Shown: positions 17,123 to 28,455 of the stretch, piece by piece
Numbering within the stretch: the first letter of the stretch is position 1
Layout: every line of letters begins with the position of its first letter
Source: Ectopseudomonas toyotomiensis
GTDB lineage: Bacteria; Pseudomonadota; Gammaproteobacteria; Pseudomonadales; Pseudomonadaceae
Reading direction: 5' to 3'
Length of the DNA: 64,000 nt
NCBI RefSeq assembly: GCF_900115695.1
Contig: NZ_FOXK01000003.1
Span: forward strand, 434,001-498,000
Made by a program: the position numbers and the translations under genes
Notes under the pieces: generated by a model
The model's input: only the letters and a program-made list of their open reading frames with translations
The model's database searches: none
Told to the model about the DNA's origin: nothing

Positions 17123-18004
17123 CTATGCAAGATCATCGCGCTGGCTGTCGAGCAGATCCATGAATGCCCGTGCGGCATTCGACAGGGTGCGCTCGGTATG
17201 CAGGATGTAGCCCAACTGGCGGGTCAGCTGGATGCCCGGTATCGGCAGGCGCGCGACCTGCTCGTCGAGCATGGTGCGCGGTAGCACGCTCCAGGCCAGG
17301 CCGATGGACACCATCATCTTGATGGTTTCCAGGTAGTTGGTGCTCATGGCGATGTTGGGCGTCAGGCCCTGGGCCTCGAACAGGCGCTGCACGATGTGAT
17401 GGGTGAAGGTGTTGCCGCCGGGGAAGACCGCAGGATGCTGCGCCACGTCGGCCAGGTTGATCACCTGGCTGCGGGCCAGCGGGTGTTCCGGTGCGGCGAC
17501 GAAATCCAGCGGATCGTCCCACACGGCGACGGCACGGATCGGCTCACGAGTTTCCGGGGCGAGGGTAATCACCGCCAGCTCGGCGCGACCATGCAGCACT
17601 TCTTCGTACGCGACCTCCGAGTCGAGGAACTGGATATCCAGCGCCACCTGCGGGTGGGCGCGGGTAAAGGCGCGCAACAGGGCGGGCAGGCGGTGCAGGC
17701 CGATGTGGTGGCTGGTAGCCAGGGTCAGGCGGCCGCTGACTTCGCCGGACAGGTTGGTCAGCGCGCGACGGGTATCGTCCAGTACGTTGAGGATCTGGTA
17801 GGCGCGCGGCAGCAGGGCGCGGCCGGCCTGGGTCAGGCCAATTTCGCGGCCGAGGCGGTCGAACAGGCGCACGCCCAGTTGCTGTTCCAGGCCGGCGATG
17901 CGCTTGCTTACGGCTGGCTGGGTCAGGTGCAGGCGCTCGCCGGCTTCGGAAAAGCTGCCGGTTTCGGCAATGGCGATGAAGGCATTGAGGTTGGCCAGAT
18001 CCAT
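17123..18004 (-). CDS. LysR-family transcriptional regulator divergent from leuC
   Basis: 293-residue regulator. The winged helix-turn-helix (residues 1-60) shows SFSEAGERLHLTQPAVSKRI and LGVRLFDRLGREIGLTQAG. The effector domain follows from about residue 90. It is divergent from leuCD with a 223-base gap that holds a T-N11-A type inverted repeat at 18041-18055. In PAO1, as I recall, a LysR gene also precedes leuC. Control of leucine biosynthesis is plausible but not shown by the sequence. Confidence 0.93.
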   Translation of the reverse strand: MDLANLNAFIAIAETGSFSEAGERLHLTQPAVSKRIAGLEQQLGVRLFDRLGREIGLTQAGRALLPRAYQILNVLDDTRRALTNLSGEVSGRLTLATSHHIGLHRLPALLRAFTRAHPQVALDIQFLDSEVAYEEVLHGRAELAVITLAPETREPIRAVAVWDDPLDFVAAPEHPLARSQVINLADVAQHPAVFPGGNTFTHHIVQRLFEAQGLTPNIAMSTNYLETIKMMVSIGLAWSVLPRTMLDEQVARLPIPGIQLTRQLGYILHTERTLSNAARAFMDLLDSQRDDLA

Positions 18005-18040
18005 GGAACGCTCCGGTAAGTAATGATGCGTTGAGCATAC

Positions 18041-18055
18041 ATTCCTCTTCGGAAT
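18041..18055. promoter_or_regulatory. candidate LysR box in the regulator-leuC gap
   Basis: ATTCC-TCTTC-GGAAT is a perfect inverted repeat of five-base arms and contains T-N11-A. It lies 37 bases upstream of the LysR start codon, in an AT-rich stretch, where autoregulation and control of leuC would be expected. Confidence 0.5.
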
Positions 18056-18227
18056 CCTTTGAATAAAAAATATGAATTTGAGTTATTTCGTGCCTGGCAA
18101 TAGCATTCTCCCCATAAGCCGAAGGGCCATTTTCGCCCAGGCATAGAAAGGTGCACTTCTGACGCCGGGCGGTGATAACGCAGGCAGTTTCCGGATGTGC
18201 TCAAAAGGCGCTGATGAGGTAAGGCTG

Positions 18228-19655
<1,428 letters not shown>

Positions 19656-19663
19656 GGAGTTAG

Positions 19664-20314
19664 ATGATGAAAGCCTTCACCCAACACACCGGCCTGGTCT
19701 GCCCGCTCGATCGCGCCAACGTCGACACCGACCAGATCATTCCCAAGCAGTTCTTGAAGTCGATCAAGCGCACCGGCTTTGGCCCCAACCTGTTCGACGA
19801 GTGGCGCTATCTGGACATCGGTCAGCCGAACCAGGACAACTCCAAGCGTCCGATCAACAAGGATTTCGTGCTCAACTTCCCGCGCTACCAGGGCGCCAGC
19901 GTGCTGCTGGCCCGTGAGAACTTCGGCTGCGGCTCTTCGCGCGAGCACGCGCCGTGGGCGCTGGACGAGTACGGTTTCCGCACGGTGATCGCGCCGAGCT
20001 TCGCCGACATCTTCTTCAATAACAGCTTCAAGAACGGCCTGCTGCCGATCGTCCTCAAGGACGAAGAAGTCGATGCACTGTTCGAGCAGGCCGAGGCCAC
20101 CGAGGGTTATCAACTGACCGTCGACCTCCAGGCGCAGACCGTGACTCGCCCCGATGGTGTGCAGTACAGCTTCGAGGTCGATGCCTTCCGCAAGCACTGC
20201 CTGCTCAACGGCCTGGACGACATCGGTCTGACCCTGCAGGATCAGGACGCGATCAAGGCGTTCGAGGTCGGTTATCAGCAGAGCAGCCCCTGGCTGTTCG
20301 GCGCAATCAAGTAA
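19664..20314 (+). CDS. leuD: 3-isopropylmalate dehydratase small subunit
   Basis: Swivelling-domain subunit that completes the LeuC active site. It has 216 residues. The conserved motifs are [17 protein letters not shown] and [15 protein letters not shown]. Two adjacent ATG codons (19664, 19667) could serve as start; the sequence MKAFT suggests that the second may be used. A REP-like palindrome, not a gene, separates it from leuB. Confidence 0.97.
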   Translation: MMKAFTQHTGLVCPLDRANVDTDQIIPKQFLKSIKRTGFGPNLFDEWRYLDIGQPNQDNSKRPINKDFVLNFPRYQGASVLLARENFGCGSSREHAPWALDEYGFRTVIAPSFADIFFNNSFKNGLLPIVLKDEEVDALFEQAEATEGYQLTVDLQAQTVTRPDGVQYSFEVDAFRKHCLLNGLDDIGLTLQDQDAIKAFEVGYQQSSPWLFGAIK

Positions 20315-20323
20315 GGCGTTCGA

Positions 20324-20386
20324 TAGGGTGCGCTGTGCGCACCTGATTTAAGACTATTTAAGTGGTGCGCACGGCGCACCCTACGG
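20324..20386. repeat. REP-like inverted repeat between leuD and leuB
   Basis: TAGGGTGCGCTGTGCGCACC and GGTGCGCACGGCGCACCCTA are near-perfect complements, with an AT-rich centre. It belongs to the family at 6529, 49617 and 54915. It fills the gap in which, as I recall, PAO1 carries a methyltransferase gene. Confidence 0.85.
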
Positions 20387-20401
20387 TTTGATGAGGATGC
20401 A

Positions 20402-21484
<1,083 letters not shown>

Positions 21485-21490
21485 TCTTCC

Positions 21491-21525
21491 CAGCCCCGCC
21501 GGGGTGGTTCCGGCGGGCTGTTTAT
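21491..21525 (+). terminator. possible terminator between leuB and asd
   Basis: CAGCCCCGCCGG pairs with CCGGCGGGCTG, with one bulged C, around loop GGTGGTT, and TTTATAT follows. The U run is short, so readthrough into asd is possible. Confidence 0.55.
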
Positions 21526-21540
21526 ATAGGTGTAGTCGTT

Positions 21541-22653
21541 ATGAAACGTGTAGGTCTGATCGGTTGGCGTGGCATGGTCGGTTCCGTGCTCATGCAGCGC
21601 ATGCTGGAAGAGCGGGACTTCGACCTGATCGAGCCGGTGTTCTTCACCACTTCCAATGTCGGTGGCCAAGGCCCTGCCATTGGCAAGGACATCGCTGCGC
21701 TGAAAGATGCCTACAGCATTGACGACCTCAAGGGCCTGGACGTGATCCTGACCTGCCAGGGCGGCGACTACACCAATGAAGTATTCCCCAAGCTGCGTGA
21801 AGCTGGCTGGCAGGGCTACTGGATCGACGCGGCCTCTAGCCTGCGTATGGATGACGACTCGGTGATCGTGCTCGACCCGGTCAACCGCAAGGTGATCGAC
21901 CAGGCGCTGGACGCCGGCACCAAGAACTACATCGGCGGCAACTGCACCGTCAGCCTGATGCTGATGGCGCTCGGTGGTCTGTACGAGGCTGGTCTGGTGG
22001 AGTGGATGAGTGCCATGACCTACCAGGCTGCTTCCGGTGCTGGCGCGCAGAACATGCGTGAACTGATCAAGCAGATGGGCGCAATCAACGGCGCTGTCGC
22101 CGATGAACTGGCCGACCCGGCCAGCGCCATCCTCGACATCGACCGCAAGGTGGCCGAGGCCATGCGTGGCGAAGGCTTCCCGGTCGACAACTTCGGTGTG
22201 CCGCTGGCTGGCAGCCTGATCCCCTACATCGACAAGGAACTGCCGAACGGGCAGAGCCGTGAAGAGTGGAAGGCTCAGGCCGAAACCAACAAGATTCTCG
22301 GTCGTTTCAAGAACCCGATCCCGGTCGATGGCATTTGCGTGCGCATCGGTGCCATGCGCTGCCACAGCCAGGCATTGACCATCAAGCTGAACAAGGATGT
22401 GCCGATGGCCGATATCGAAGGCCTGATCAGCCAGCACAATCCCTGGGTCAAGCTGGTGCCGAACCACCGCGAAGATTCCATCCGCGACCTCGGCCCGACT
22501 GCCGTGACCGGTACCCTGAGCGTTCCGGTCGGTCGTCTGCGCAAGCTCAACATGGGTTCGCAGTACCTGGGTGCGTTCACCGTCGGTGACCAGCTGCTGT
22601 GGGGCGCTGCCGAACCTCTGCGTCGCATGCTGCGGATCCTGCTGGAGCGCTAA
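21541..22653 (+). CDS. asd: aspartate-semialdehyde dehydrogenase
   Basis: Reduces aspartyl phosphate to aspartate semialdehyde, the branch point for lysine, methionine, threonine and diaminopimelate. It has 370 residues, matching the Gram-negative class. The Rossmann start [17 protein letters not shown], the catalytic cysteine in [10 protein letters not shown] and the base region [11 protein letters not shown] are all present. It is monocistronic, bounded by hairpins on both sides. Confidence 0.98.
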   Translation: MKRVGLIGWRGMVGSVLMQRMLEERDFDLIEPVFFTTSNVGGQGPAIGKDIAALKDAYSIDDLKGLDVILTCQGGDYTNEVFPKLREAGWQGYWIDAASSLRMDDDSVIVLDPVNRKVIDQALDAGTKNYIGGNCTVSLMLMALGGLYEAGLVEWMSAMTYQAASGAGAQNMRELIKQMGAINGAVADELADPASAILDIDRKVAEAMRGEGFPVDNFGVPLAGSLIPYIDKELPNGQSREEWKAQAETNKILGRFKNPIPVDGICVRIGAMRCHSQALTIKLNKDVPMADIEGLISQHNPWVKLVPNHREDSIRDLGPTAVTGTLSVPVGRLRKLNMGSQYLGAFTVGDQLLWGAAEPLRRMLRILLER

Positions 22654-22680
22654 GCGCGAAGCCGGTATCCAGCATCAAAC

Positions 22681-22712
22681 AAAGCCCTTCTGTCTCGGCA
22701 GAGGGGCTTTGT
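22681..22712 (+). terminator. terminator after asd
   Basis: AAAGCCCTTCTG and CAGAGGGGCTTT form a 12-bp stem with one G-T pair, followed by GTGCTTT. The A tract at its 5' side could let it work in both directions. Confidence 0.8.
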
Positions 22713-22786
22713 GCTTTCTGGGGGGCGATTGCCTGGGCGATGGGCCGCAGTTACAGTGCCGCTCCTTCTGTGTCGTAGGTCAGCTC

Positions 22787-23797
22787 ATGAGTCAGTCCAT
22801 CAATGTCGCCCTGATCGGCGCCACCAGCAACGTCGGTGAAGCGCTGGTCGAATTGCTCGAAGAGCGTGAGTTTCCGGTGAAGGATCTGCATCTACTGGCC
22901 AGCAGCGAGTCGGCTGGGCAGAGTCTTTCTTTCCGTGGTCGGCAGGTGCGGGTCAGGTCACTGGATGCCTTCGATTTCACTCAGGTGCAACTGGCGTTCT
23001 TTGCTGCGGGCTCTGACGTGACGCGCAGCCATCATGAGCGCGTGGTCGCAGCCGGTTGCTCGGTCATAGACCTGAGCGCTGCTTTTTCGCTGGAGCAAGC
23101 GCCATGCGTATTGCCCGAGCTTGGCGCTGCGGGGCTGCCGGCATTGACCAAGCCGTGGTGCGTCAGTGCGCCGACACCTTCGGCGGTTGCCTGTGCGCTG
23201 GTGCTGGCGACGCTGAGGCCTGTACTGATGCCTCAGCAGCTGCAGGTGACTGCCATGCTGTCGATCTCCACTCTGGGGCGCAGTGGTGTGCAGGAGTTGG
23301 CGCGGCAGACCGCCGAGCTGCTCAACGGGCGCCCGCTGGAGCCCAAGACGGTGGATCGACAGGTCGCGTTCAACCTGCTGGCGCAGGTCGGCGAGGTGGA
23401 TGATCATGGGCATGCTCAATTGGAGAAGCGTCTGGCGGCCGAGATTCAGCAATTATTGAGTCTGCCCGAGCTTCCGGTAGCAGCTACCTGCGCCTTGGTG
23501 CCGGTGTTCTTTGGCGATAGTCTCGCACTGGGCGTGTATGCTGATTCGGATATCGATATCAGTGCAGTGCGGCAGTTGCTCGAGGTCGAGCAAGGCATCG
23601 AGTTGGTAGAGGCCGGCGATTACCCGACTGCAGTGGGCGATGCGGTGGGGCAGGATCAGATCTACGTGGGCCGTGTCCGGCGTGGCGTGAGCGATCCAAG
23701 GCAACTCAATTTGTGGATTGCGTCTGATAATGTAAGAAAAGGCGCCGCGCTGAACGCTGTGCAGATAGCTGAGTTATTGATAAAACACTATCTGTAA
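22787..23797 (+). CDS. aspartate-semialdehyde dehydrogenase-like (USG-1 type) protein
   Basis: 336-residue paralogue of Asd with the Rossmann start VALIGATSNVGEALVELLEE and a recognisable dimerisation domain. In the position of the catalytic cysteine motif (NC-S/T in true enzymes) the sequence reads WCVSAPTPSAVA, so the nucleophile is not aligned and activity as a dehydrogenase is doubtful. The family is found downstream of asd in many pseudomonads and its function is unsettled. ATG 22787 starts the conserved domain; the open frame extending back to 22571 crosses the asd terminator and is rejected. Confidence 0.9.
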   Translation: MSQSINVALIGATSNVGEALVELLEEREFPVKDLHLLASSESAGQSLSFRGRQVRVRSLDAFDFTQVQLAFFAAGSDVTRSHHERVVAAGCSVIDLSAAFSLEQAPCVLPELGAAGLPALTKPWCVSAPTPSAVACALVLATLRPVLMPQQLQVTAMLSISTLGRSGVQELARQTAELLNGRPLEPKTVDRQVAFNLLAQVGEVDDHGHAQLEKRLAAEIQQLLSLPELPVAATCALVPVFFGDSLALGVYADSDIDISAVRQLLEVEQGIELVEAGDYPTAVGDAVGQDQIYVGRVRRGVSDPRQLNLWIASDNVRKGAALNAVQIAELLIKHYL

Positions 23798-23951
23798 AAG
23801 ATACTTACCTAGAAATTTGAAGAATCTTTCTAGCTTGGCAATACTGGCTGAGTTGATTGCTGAATGGGGAGCCGCTCGTGGAGCGGAGGCAGGCAGCAAT
23901 TCTCAAGACCCTCTCGCATGCCGAGAAAAAGATAAAACAAGGGATAACGCT

Positions 23952-26768
23952 ATGGTTCGGGTTCGCAAACTGGTGCTGGCAATCGCAGCCGCTTCCGCGC
24001 TGTCTTCCGGTATGGCGCATGCGCTGGGGTTGGGTGAGGTTACCCTGCAATCGTCGCTGAATCAGCCGCTGGTAGCGGAAATCGAATTGCTGGAGGTACG
24101 CGATCTTGCTTCCAATGAGGTGATTCCCAGTCTCGCGTCCCCTGAGGAGTTCATCAAAGCCGGTGTCGATCGTCAGTACTTTTTGACCGATCTCAAGTTC
24201 ACCCCGGTATTGAAGCCCAACGGCAAGAGCGTTATCCGCATCACCTCGAGCAAGACCGTGCGTGAGCCTTACCTCAACTTCCTGGTTGAAGTGCTCTGGC
24301 CGAACGGACGCTTGCTGCGTGAATACACCTTGCTGCTCGATCCGCCACTTTACTCGCCGCAACCGTCCGTAGCTGCTGCCCCGCAGTTGCCAGTTGCTGC
24401 GCCTTCGCCACGCCCAGCTGCCGCGCCTGCCACTGCGCCAGCCAGCGCTGCACCTGCTGCGGCTCCGCGTCCTGCAGCGCCGGCACCCGCGTCGCGCGCC
24501 ATTTCCGGTAACGAATACAGAACCACTGCCAACGATACGCTCTGGGAAATCGCCCAGCGTGTCGGTGGTGGTTCGGTCAATCAGACCATGCTGGCTATTC
24601 AGGATCTGAATCCGGATGCCTTCATCGGTGGCAATATCAACCGTATGAAGAGCGGTCAGGTGCTTCGTCTGCCGGACGAACAGCAGATTCGCAGCCGCAG
24701 CAATGCCGAGGCGATCGCTCAGGTTGCCGAGCAGAATGCCGCCTGGCGTGAAGGCCGTGCTGTCGCTTCGCGTCAGCTGGATGCCACTCGCCGCACCACA
24801 GCGGGTGCTGCGCCGGCGACTGCAGAGGCGGGTGATAGCCTGAAGCTGGTCGCTGCTGAAGCGGGTCAGTCCACTCGCGGTAGCGATACCGGTGCGGCTG
24901 GCAGCAAGGCGCTGGCCGACAAGCTGGCAGTGACTCAGGAAAGTCTGGATTCGACTCGTCGCGAGAACGCCGAGCTGCAGAGCCGTGTAGGTGACCTGCA
25001 AAGTCAACTGGACAAGCTGCAGCGTCTGGTGGAGCTGAAGGACAGCCAGTTGGCCAAGCTGCAGGCCGACCTGTCGGCAGCACCCGCAACGCCCGCTGCA
25101 ACGGAAGAACCGCCTGCGGAAACTCCGGCAGTAGAGCCTGAGGCCGCACCGCCCGCTGTGGAGGCGGCCACGCCGCCGACTACGCCGCCTGAGGAGGCGG
25201 CGCCCGACTACAACTATTCCGAGGAACCGGCTGCGCCTGTCGAGGACAGCGCCGCCGCAACCCAACAGCCGGCCAGTGAGCCGGCTGCTGCCGTTGAACC
25301 AGCCACCCCGGCCAAGCCGGCCGAAGCAGCCAAACCTGCTACACCTGCTCCTGCGCCTGCACCGGCCCCACAGGGCTTTATCGATGACCTGATGGCTAAC
25401 CCGATGACGCTGGGGCTGGCCGGTGGTGGGGCGCTTCTGCTTCTGTTGATCGGCCTGATGGCGCTGTCGCGCCGCAACGCCCAGAAAGAGTCCGAGCTGC
25501 AAGATGAACTGGCTGACGACCTGTCTCAGGAGCAGGCGTTCGCCTCCGATTTGGATATGCCTGAAGACAGTTTCGCTGGCCTCGACGACGAGCCTGTCCA
25601 GGCCGCCCAGGCCGCTGGCGAGGAACGTGTCACGGCGCAGACTGGCGACGCATTGGGCGAGGCTGATATCTACATTGCTTACGGGCGCTTCAATCAGGCG
25701 GCCGAGCTGCTGCAGAACGCGATCAATGACGAGCCACACCGTGCCGATCTGCGTCTGAAGCTGATGGAAGTCTACGCCGAGCTGGGTGACCGCGAAGGCT
25801 TTGCCCGTCAGGATAACGAGCTGCGCGAGATCGGCGGGGTGAATGCCGAAGCTGAGCAGCTGAAGTCCAAGTATCCAGCGATCGCAGCCTTCGCAGGTGC
25901 GGGTGCCGCAGCTGCCGCTGCCTCCGTCGATGACGACATGGGCGACTTCAGTCTGGACGACCTCAGCCTGGATGAGCCGACCGCAGAAGCGCCTGCTTCC
26001 ACCAGCGGTGATCTGGATGATGCCTTCGATCTGAGCCTCGACGACCTGGAGGCCGATCTGGAGAGCGATGTTCAGTCGGCCAAGGCTGAGCAAGCGCCGT
26101 TGTCGTTGGATGATGATCTGGACTTCGGTCTGGTCGATGAGCCTGCCGCGCCGGCAGCTTCTGCCGACGACGATCTGGGCTTCGATCTCGCCCTGGATGA
26201 TGACAAGGTTGAGCTATCCCAGCCGGCCGACGATCTGTCCGCGTTCAGCCTGGATCTGGACGAGACGACTCCGGCAGTCAGCGATGAAGCTGATGATTTC
26301 CTGCTGAGCCTCGATGACAATGCACCGCTGAACCAGCCGGCCGACGATCTTTCCGATCTGAGCCTCGATCTGGCTGAAGAAGCGCCATCTGCCAATCTCG
26401 ATCTGCCGGCTGACTTCGATCTCTCGCTCGAAGACGAGACTCCGGTTCAGCCGGCTGTTGCATCCGACAGCTTTGCCGCGCAGCTGGATGAAGTGACCGC
26501 CGAGCTGGATCAGCTGTCGACTGACTTCGAAGAGCCGCAAGCAGCTCCGCTGGCGCCGGCCAACAGCCTGTCCAGTGATCTGGACGGCGATGATGACTTC
26601 GACTTCCTGTCCGGCACCGATGAAACCGCGACCAAGCTGGATCTGGCTCGGGCTTATATCGACATGGGTGACACCGAAGGTGCGCGCGACATTCTTGATG
26701 AAGTGATTGCCGAAGGCAGCGATGCCCAGCAGCAAGAAGCTCGCGAGATGATTGCCAAGATGGTTTGA
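23952..26768 (+). CDS. fimV: FimV, polar peptidoglycan-binding inner-membrane hub
   Basis: Large polar protein of 938 residues needed for type IV pilus assembly and twitching. The features in order are a signal peptide (1-25, ends SSGMAHA), the FimV N-terminal domain (LGLGEVTLQSSLNQPL), a proline/alanine linker (about 140-180), a LysM peptidoglycan-binding module (about 186-240), a coiled coil (about 320-375), and a proline-rich stretch. One membrane helix (about 482-503) is followed by an acidic cytoplasmic region of repeated S-L-D-D segments (about 660-890) and the C-terminal TPR-like FimV domain (about 893-938). ATG 23952 gives the signal peptide; the frame open from 23817 is not used. The terminator-like hairpin after it overlaps truA. 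Confidence 0.96.
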   Translation: MVRVRKLVLAIAAASALSSGMAHALGLGEVTLQSSLNQPLVAEIELLEVRDLASNEVIPSLASPEEFIKAGVDRQYFLTDLKFTPVLKPNGKSVIRITSSKTVREPYLNFLVEVLWPNGRLLREYTLLLDPPLYSPQPSVAAAPQLPVAAPSPRPAAAPATAPASAAPAAAPRPAAPAPASRAISGNEYRTTANDTLWEIAQRVGGGSVNQTMLAIQDLNPDAFIGGNINRMKSGQVLRLPDEQQIRSRSNAEAIAQVAEQNAAWREGRAVASRQLDATRRTTAGAAPATAEAGDSLKLVAAEAGQSTRGSDTGAAGSKALADKLAVTQESLDSTRRENAELQSRVGDLQSQLDKLQRLVELKDSQLAKLQADLSAAPATPAATEEPPAETPAVEPEAAPPAVEAATPPTTPPEEAAPDYNYSEEPAAPVEDSAAATQQPASEPAAAVEPATPAKPAEAAKPATPAPAPAPAPQGFIDDLMANPMTLGLAGGGALLLLLIGLMALSRRNAQKESELQDELADDLSQEQAFASDLDMPEDSFAGLDDEPVQAAQAAGEERVTAQTGDALGEADIYIAYGRFNQAAELLQNAINDEPHRADLRLKLMEVYAELGDREGFARQDNELREIGGVNAEAEQLKSKYPAIAAFAGAGAAAAAASVDDDMGDFSLDDLSLDEPTAEAPASTSGDLDDAFDLSLDDLEADLESDVQSAKAEQAPLSLDDDLDFGLVDEPAAPAASADDDLGFDLALDDDKVELSQPADDLSAFSLDLDETTPAVSDEADDFLLSLDDNAPLNQPADDLSDLSLDLAEEAPSANLDLPADFDLSLEDETPVQPAVASDSFAAQLDEVTAELDQLSTDFEEPQAAPLAPANSLSSDLDGDDDFDFLSGTDETATKLDLARAYIDMGDTEGARDILDEVIAEGSDAQQQEAREMIAKMV

Positions 26769-26775
26769 TTGATAG

Positions 26776-27639
26776 ATGTCTGACGCAGTACCTGTAGCGG
26801 CCGCCGAAATGGCGGCCGCTGGCTTTTTCAGAATCGCCCTGGGCCTCGAATACAAGGGCGCACGTTATCGCGGGTTCCAGCGCCAGGGCGCGAATGTTCC
26901 GTCGATCCAGGGGCACCTGGAAAATGCCTTGTCCAAGGTCGCCGGTGGTGCCCCGGTCAGCATTCTGTGCGCAGGGCGTACCGATGCTTCTGTGCACTCC
27001 AGTGGTCAGGTGGTGCATTTCGATACCACTGTCGAGCGTTCTCTGCATGCGTGGATCATGGGCGCCAACATGAATTTGCCCGGTGACATCAGCGTGACCT
27101 GGGCGAAGGTGATGCCGGCGCACTTTCATGCACGCTTCTCGGCCATGGCGCGACGCTACCGCTACGTGATCTACAACGATCCGATTCGCCCGGCGCACAT
27201 GGCCGAGGAAGTCACCTGGAATCATCGGCCGCTGAATGTGGCGCGCATGCGTGAAGCGGCCCAGGCGCTGGTCGGCACCCATGATTTCAGCGCCTTCCGG
27301 GCCACGCGCTGCCAGGCCAAGTCACCGATCAAGACCGTGCACCACCTGCAACTGATCGAGCATGGCCGCTTCATCGTGCTGGATATCCGCGCCAATGCTT
27401 TTCTGCATCATATGGTGCGTAACATCGCCGGTGTGTTGATGACCATTGGTGCGGGCGAGCGGCCGCCGGAATGGGCGCGCGAGGTGCTCGAGCGGGGCGA
27501 TCGACATAGTGGGGGAGTGACGGCGCACCCCTACGGTCTATACCTGATACAGGTCGATTACCCGGAGGAGTTCGAATTGCCACAGCGCTATCTCGGGCCG
27601 CATTTTCTCTCCGGTCTGCCGGACGTGCGACAGCCATAA
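26776..27639 (+). CDS. truA: tRNA pseudouridine(38-40) synthase
   Basis: Converts uridines 38-40 in the tRNA anticodon arm to pseudouridine. It has 287 residues from ATG 26776. The catalytic aspartate is in GRTDASVHSSGQVVHF, and the conserved segments FSARFSAMARRYRY-like (HARFSAMARRYRYVIYND) and NAFLHHMVRNIAGVL are present. An alternative ATG at 26809 gives MAAAGFFRIALGLEYKG and a length nearer to the family norm. That codon lies in the loop of a strong hairpin (26796-26820), which may affect initiation. Confidence 0.95.
   Translation: MSDAVPVAAAEMAAAGFFRIALGLEYKGARYRGFQRQGANVPSIQGHLENALSKVAGGAPVSILCAGRTDASVHSSGQVVHFDTTVERSLHAWIMGANMNLPGDISVTWAKVMPAHFHARFSAMARRYRYVIYNDPIRPAHMAEEVTWNHRPLNVARMREAAQALVGTHDFSAFRATRCQAKSPIKTVHHLQLIEHGRFIVLDIRANAFLHHMVRNIAGVLMTIGAGERPPEWAREVLERGDRHSGGVTAHPYGLYLIQVDYPEEFELPQRYLGPHFLSGLPDVRQP
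26796..26826 (+). terminator. terminator-like hairpin overlapping the truA start region
   Basis: AGCGGCCGCC (26796-26805) and GGCGGCCGCT (26811-26820) are perfect 10-bp complements with loop GAAAT, followed by GGCTTTTT. It would end fimV transcription yet lies inside the first codons of truA. The alternative truA ATG (26809) overlaps the loop. Confidence 0.6.
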
Positions 27640-27675
27640 CCCTTTGTTACCATCCGAGCCCGGATGGCGAGAGGT

Positions 27676-28317
27676 ATGAACGTGACGGTCGTACGTAGCA
27701 AGATTTGCGGGATCACCCGCATCGAGGATGCTCTGGCAGCGGTGGAAGCGGGAGCCGACGCCATTGGTCTGGTGTTCTACGGGAAAAGCCCGCGAGCAGT
27801 CAGCATCGAGCAGGCCGCAGCTATCCTGCAGGCGTTACCGCCGTTCGTGACCAGTGTCGGGCTATTCGTCGACATGCCGCGCGACGAGCTGCAACAGTTG
27901 TTGCAGCGCCTGCCGCTGGATCTGCTGCAGTTTCACGGTGATGAGTCGCCGGCCGACTGTGAAGGCCATGGCCGCCCCTATATCAAGGCGCTGCGGGTTC
28001 GCCCTGGTGAGGATGTGGCGGCCGCCATGGCGCCCTACGCTGGTGCGCAGGGTATTCTGCTGGATACCTTCGTCGAGGGCGTGCCGGGTGGTACGGGCGC
28101 TTCGTTCGATTGGTCGCTGGTGCCTGAAGATGTCGCCAAGCCAATCATCCTGGCCGGTGGCCTGGATGCAGGCAATGTCGCGACGGCTATTCGCCAGGTG
28201 CGGCCCTATGCCGTGGATGTCAGCGGTGGGGTAGAGGCCAGTAAAGGCATAAAGGATGCAGGCAAGATTCGTGCATTCGTGCGGGCAGTGCGTGATGCTC
28301 GATGTGACGGCGATTGA
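27676..28317 (+). CDS. trpF: phosphoribosylanthranilate isomerase
   Basis: Amadori rearrangement step of tryptophan synthesis, a TIM-barrel enzyme of 213 residues. The catalytic cysteine is in [12 protein letters not shown], the phosphate-binding loop is near the C-terminus in [15 protein letters not shown], and the general acid aspartate is in [13 protein letters not shown] 27676 has GAGAGG just upstream; the earlier ATG at 27664 has no ribosome site. It is separate from the other trp genes, as is usual in Pseudomonas. Confidence 0.97.
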   Translation: MNVTVVRSKICGITRIEDALAAVEAGADAIGLVFYGKSPRAVSIEQAAAILQALPPFVTSVGLFVDMPRDELQQLLQRLPLDLLQFHGDESPADCEGHGRPYIKALRVRPGEDVAAAMAPYAGAQGILLDTFVEGVPGGTGASFDWSLVPEDVAKPIILAGGLDAGNVATAIRQVRPYAVDVSGGVEASKGIKDAGKIRAFVRAVRDARCDGD

Positions 28318-28455
28318 AGCAGGGCCGTCAATTAGCCTGTCACGCCGCCCTGGCTCGTTTCGACGGGCGCTGGGTGCGGCAGAAAAGAATTGCTGGAGAT
28401 GGGCGTTTCACGATGAGGCGTTCATCCGAACCAACGGTTATGGAGAAATGACAGC

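Noticed and set aside
22571..22786. N-terminal extension of the Asd-like gene back into asd
   Set aside because: The extension crosses a terminator hairpin, is cysteine-rich with no family match, and the conserved Rossmann start begins at 22787.
23805..26093. A 762-codon open frame on the minus strand opposite fimV
   Set aside because: It is a by-product of the high GC content and codon bias of fimV. Its translation is low-complexity (arginine/glycine/glutamine runs) and fimV itself has clear domains.
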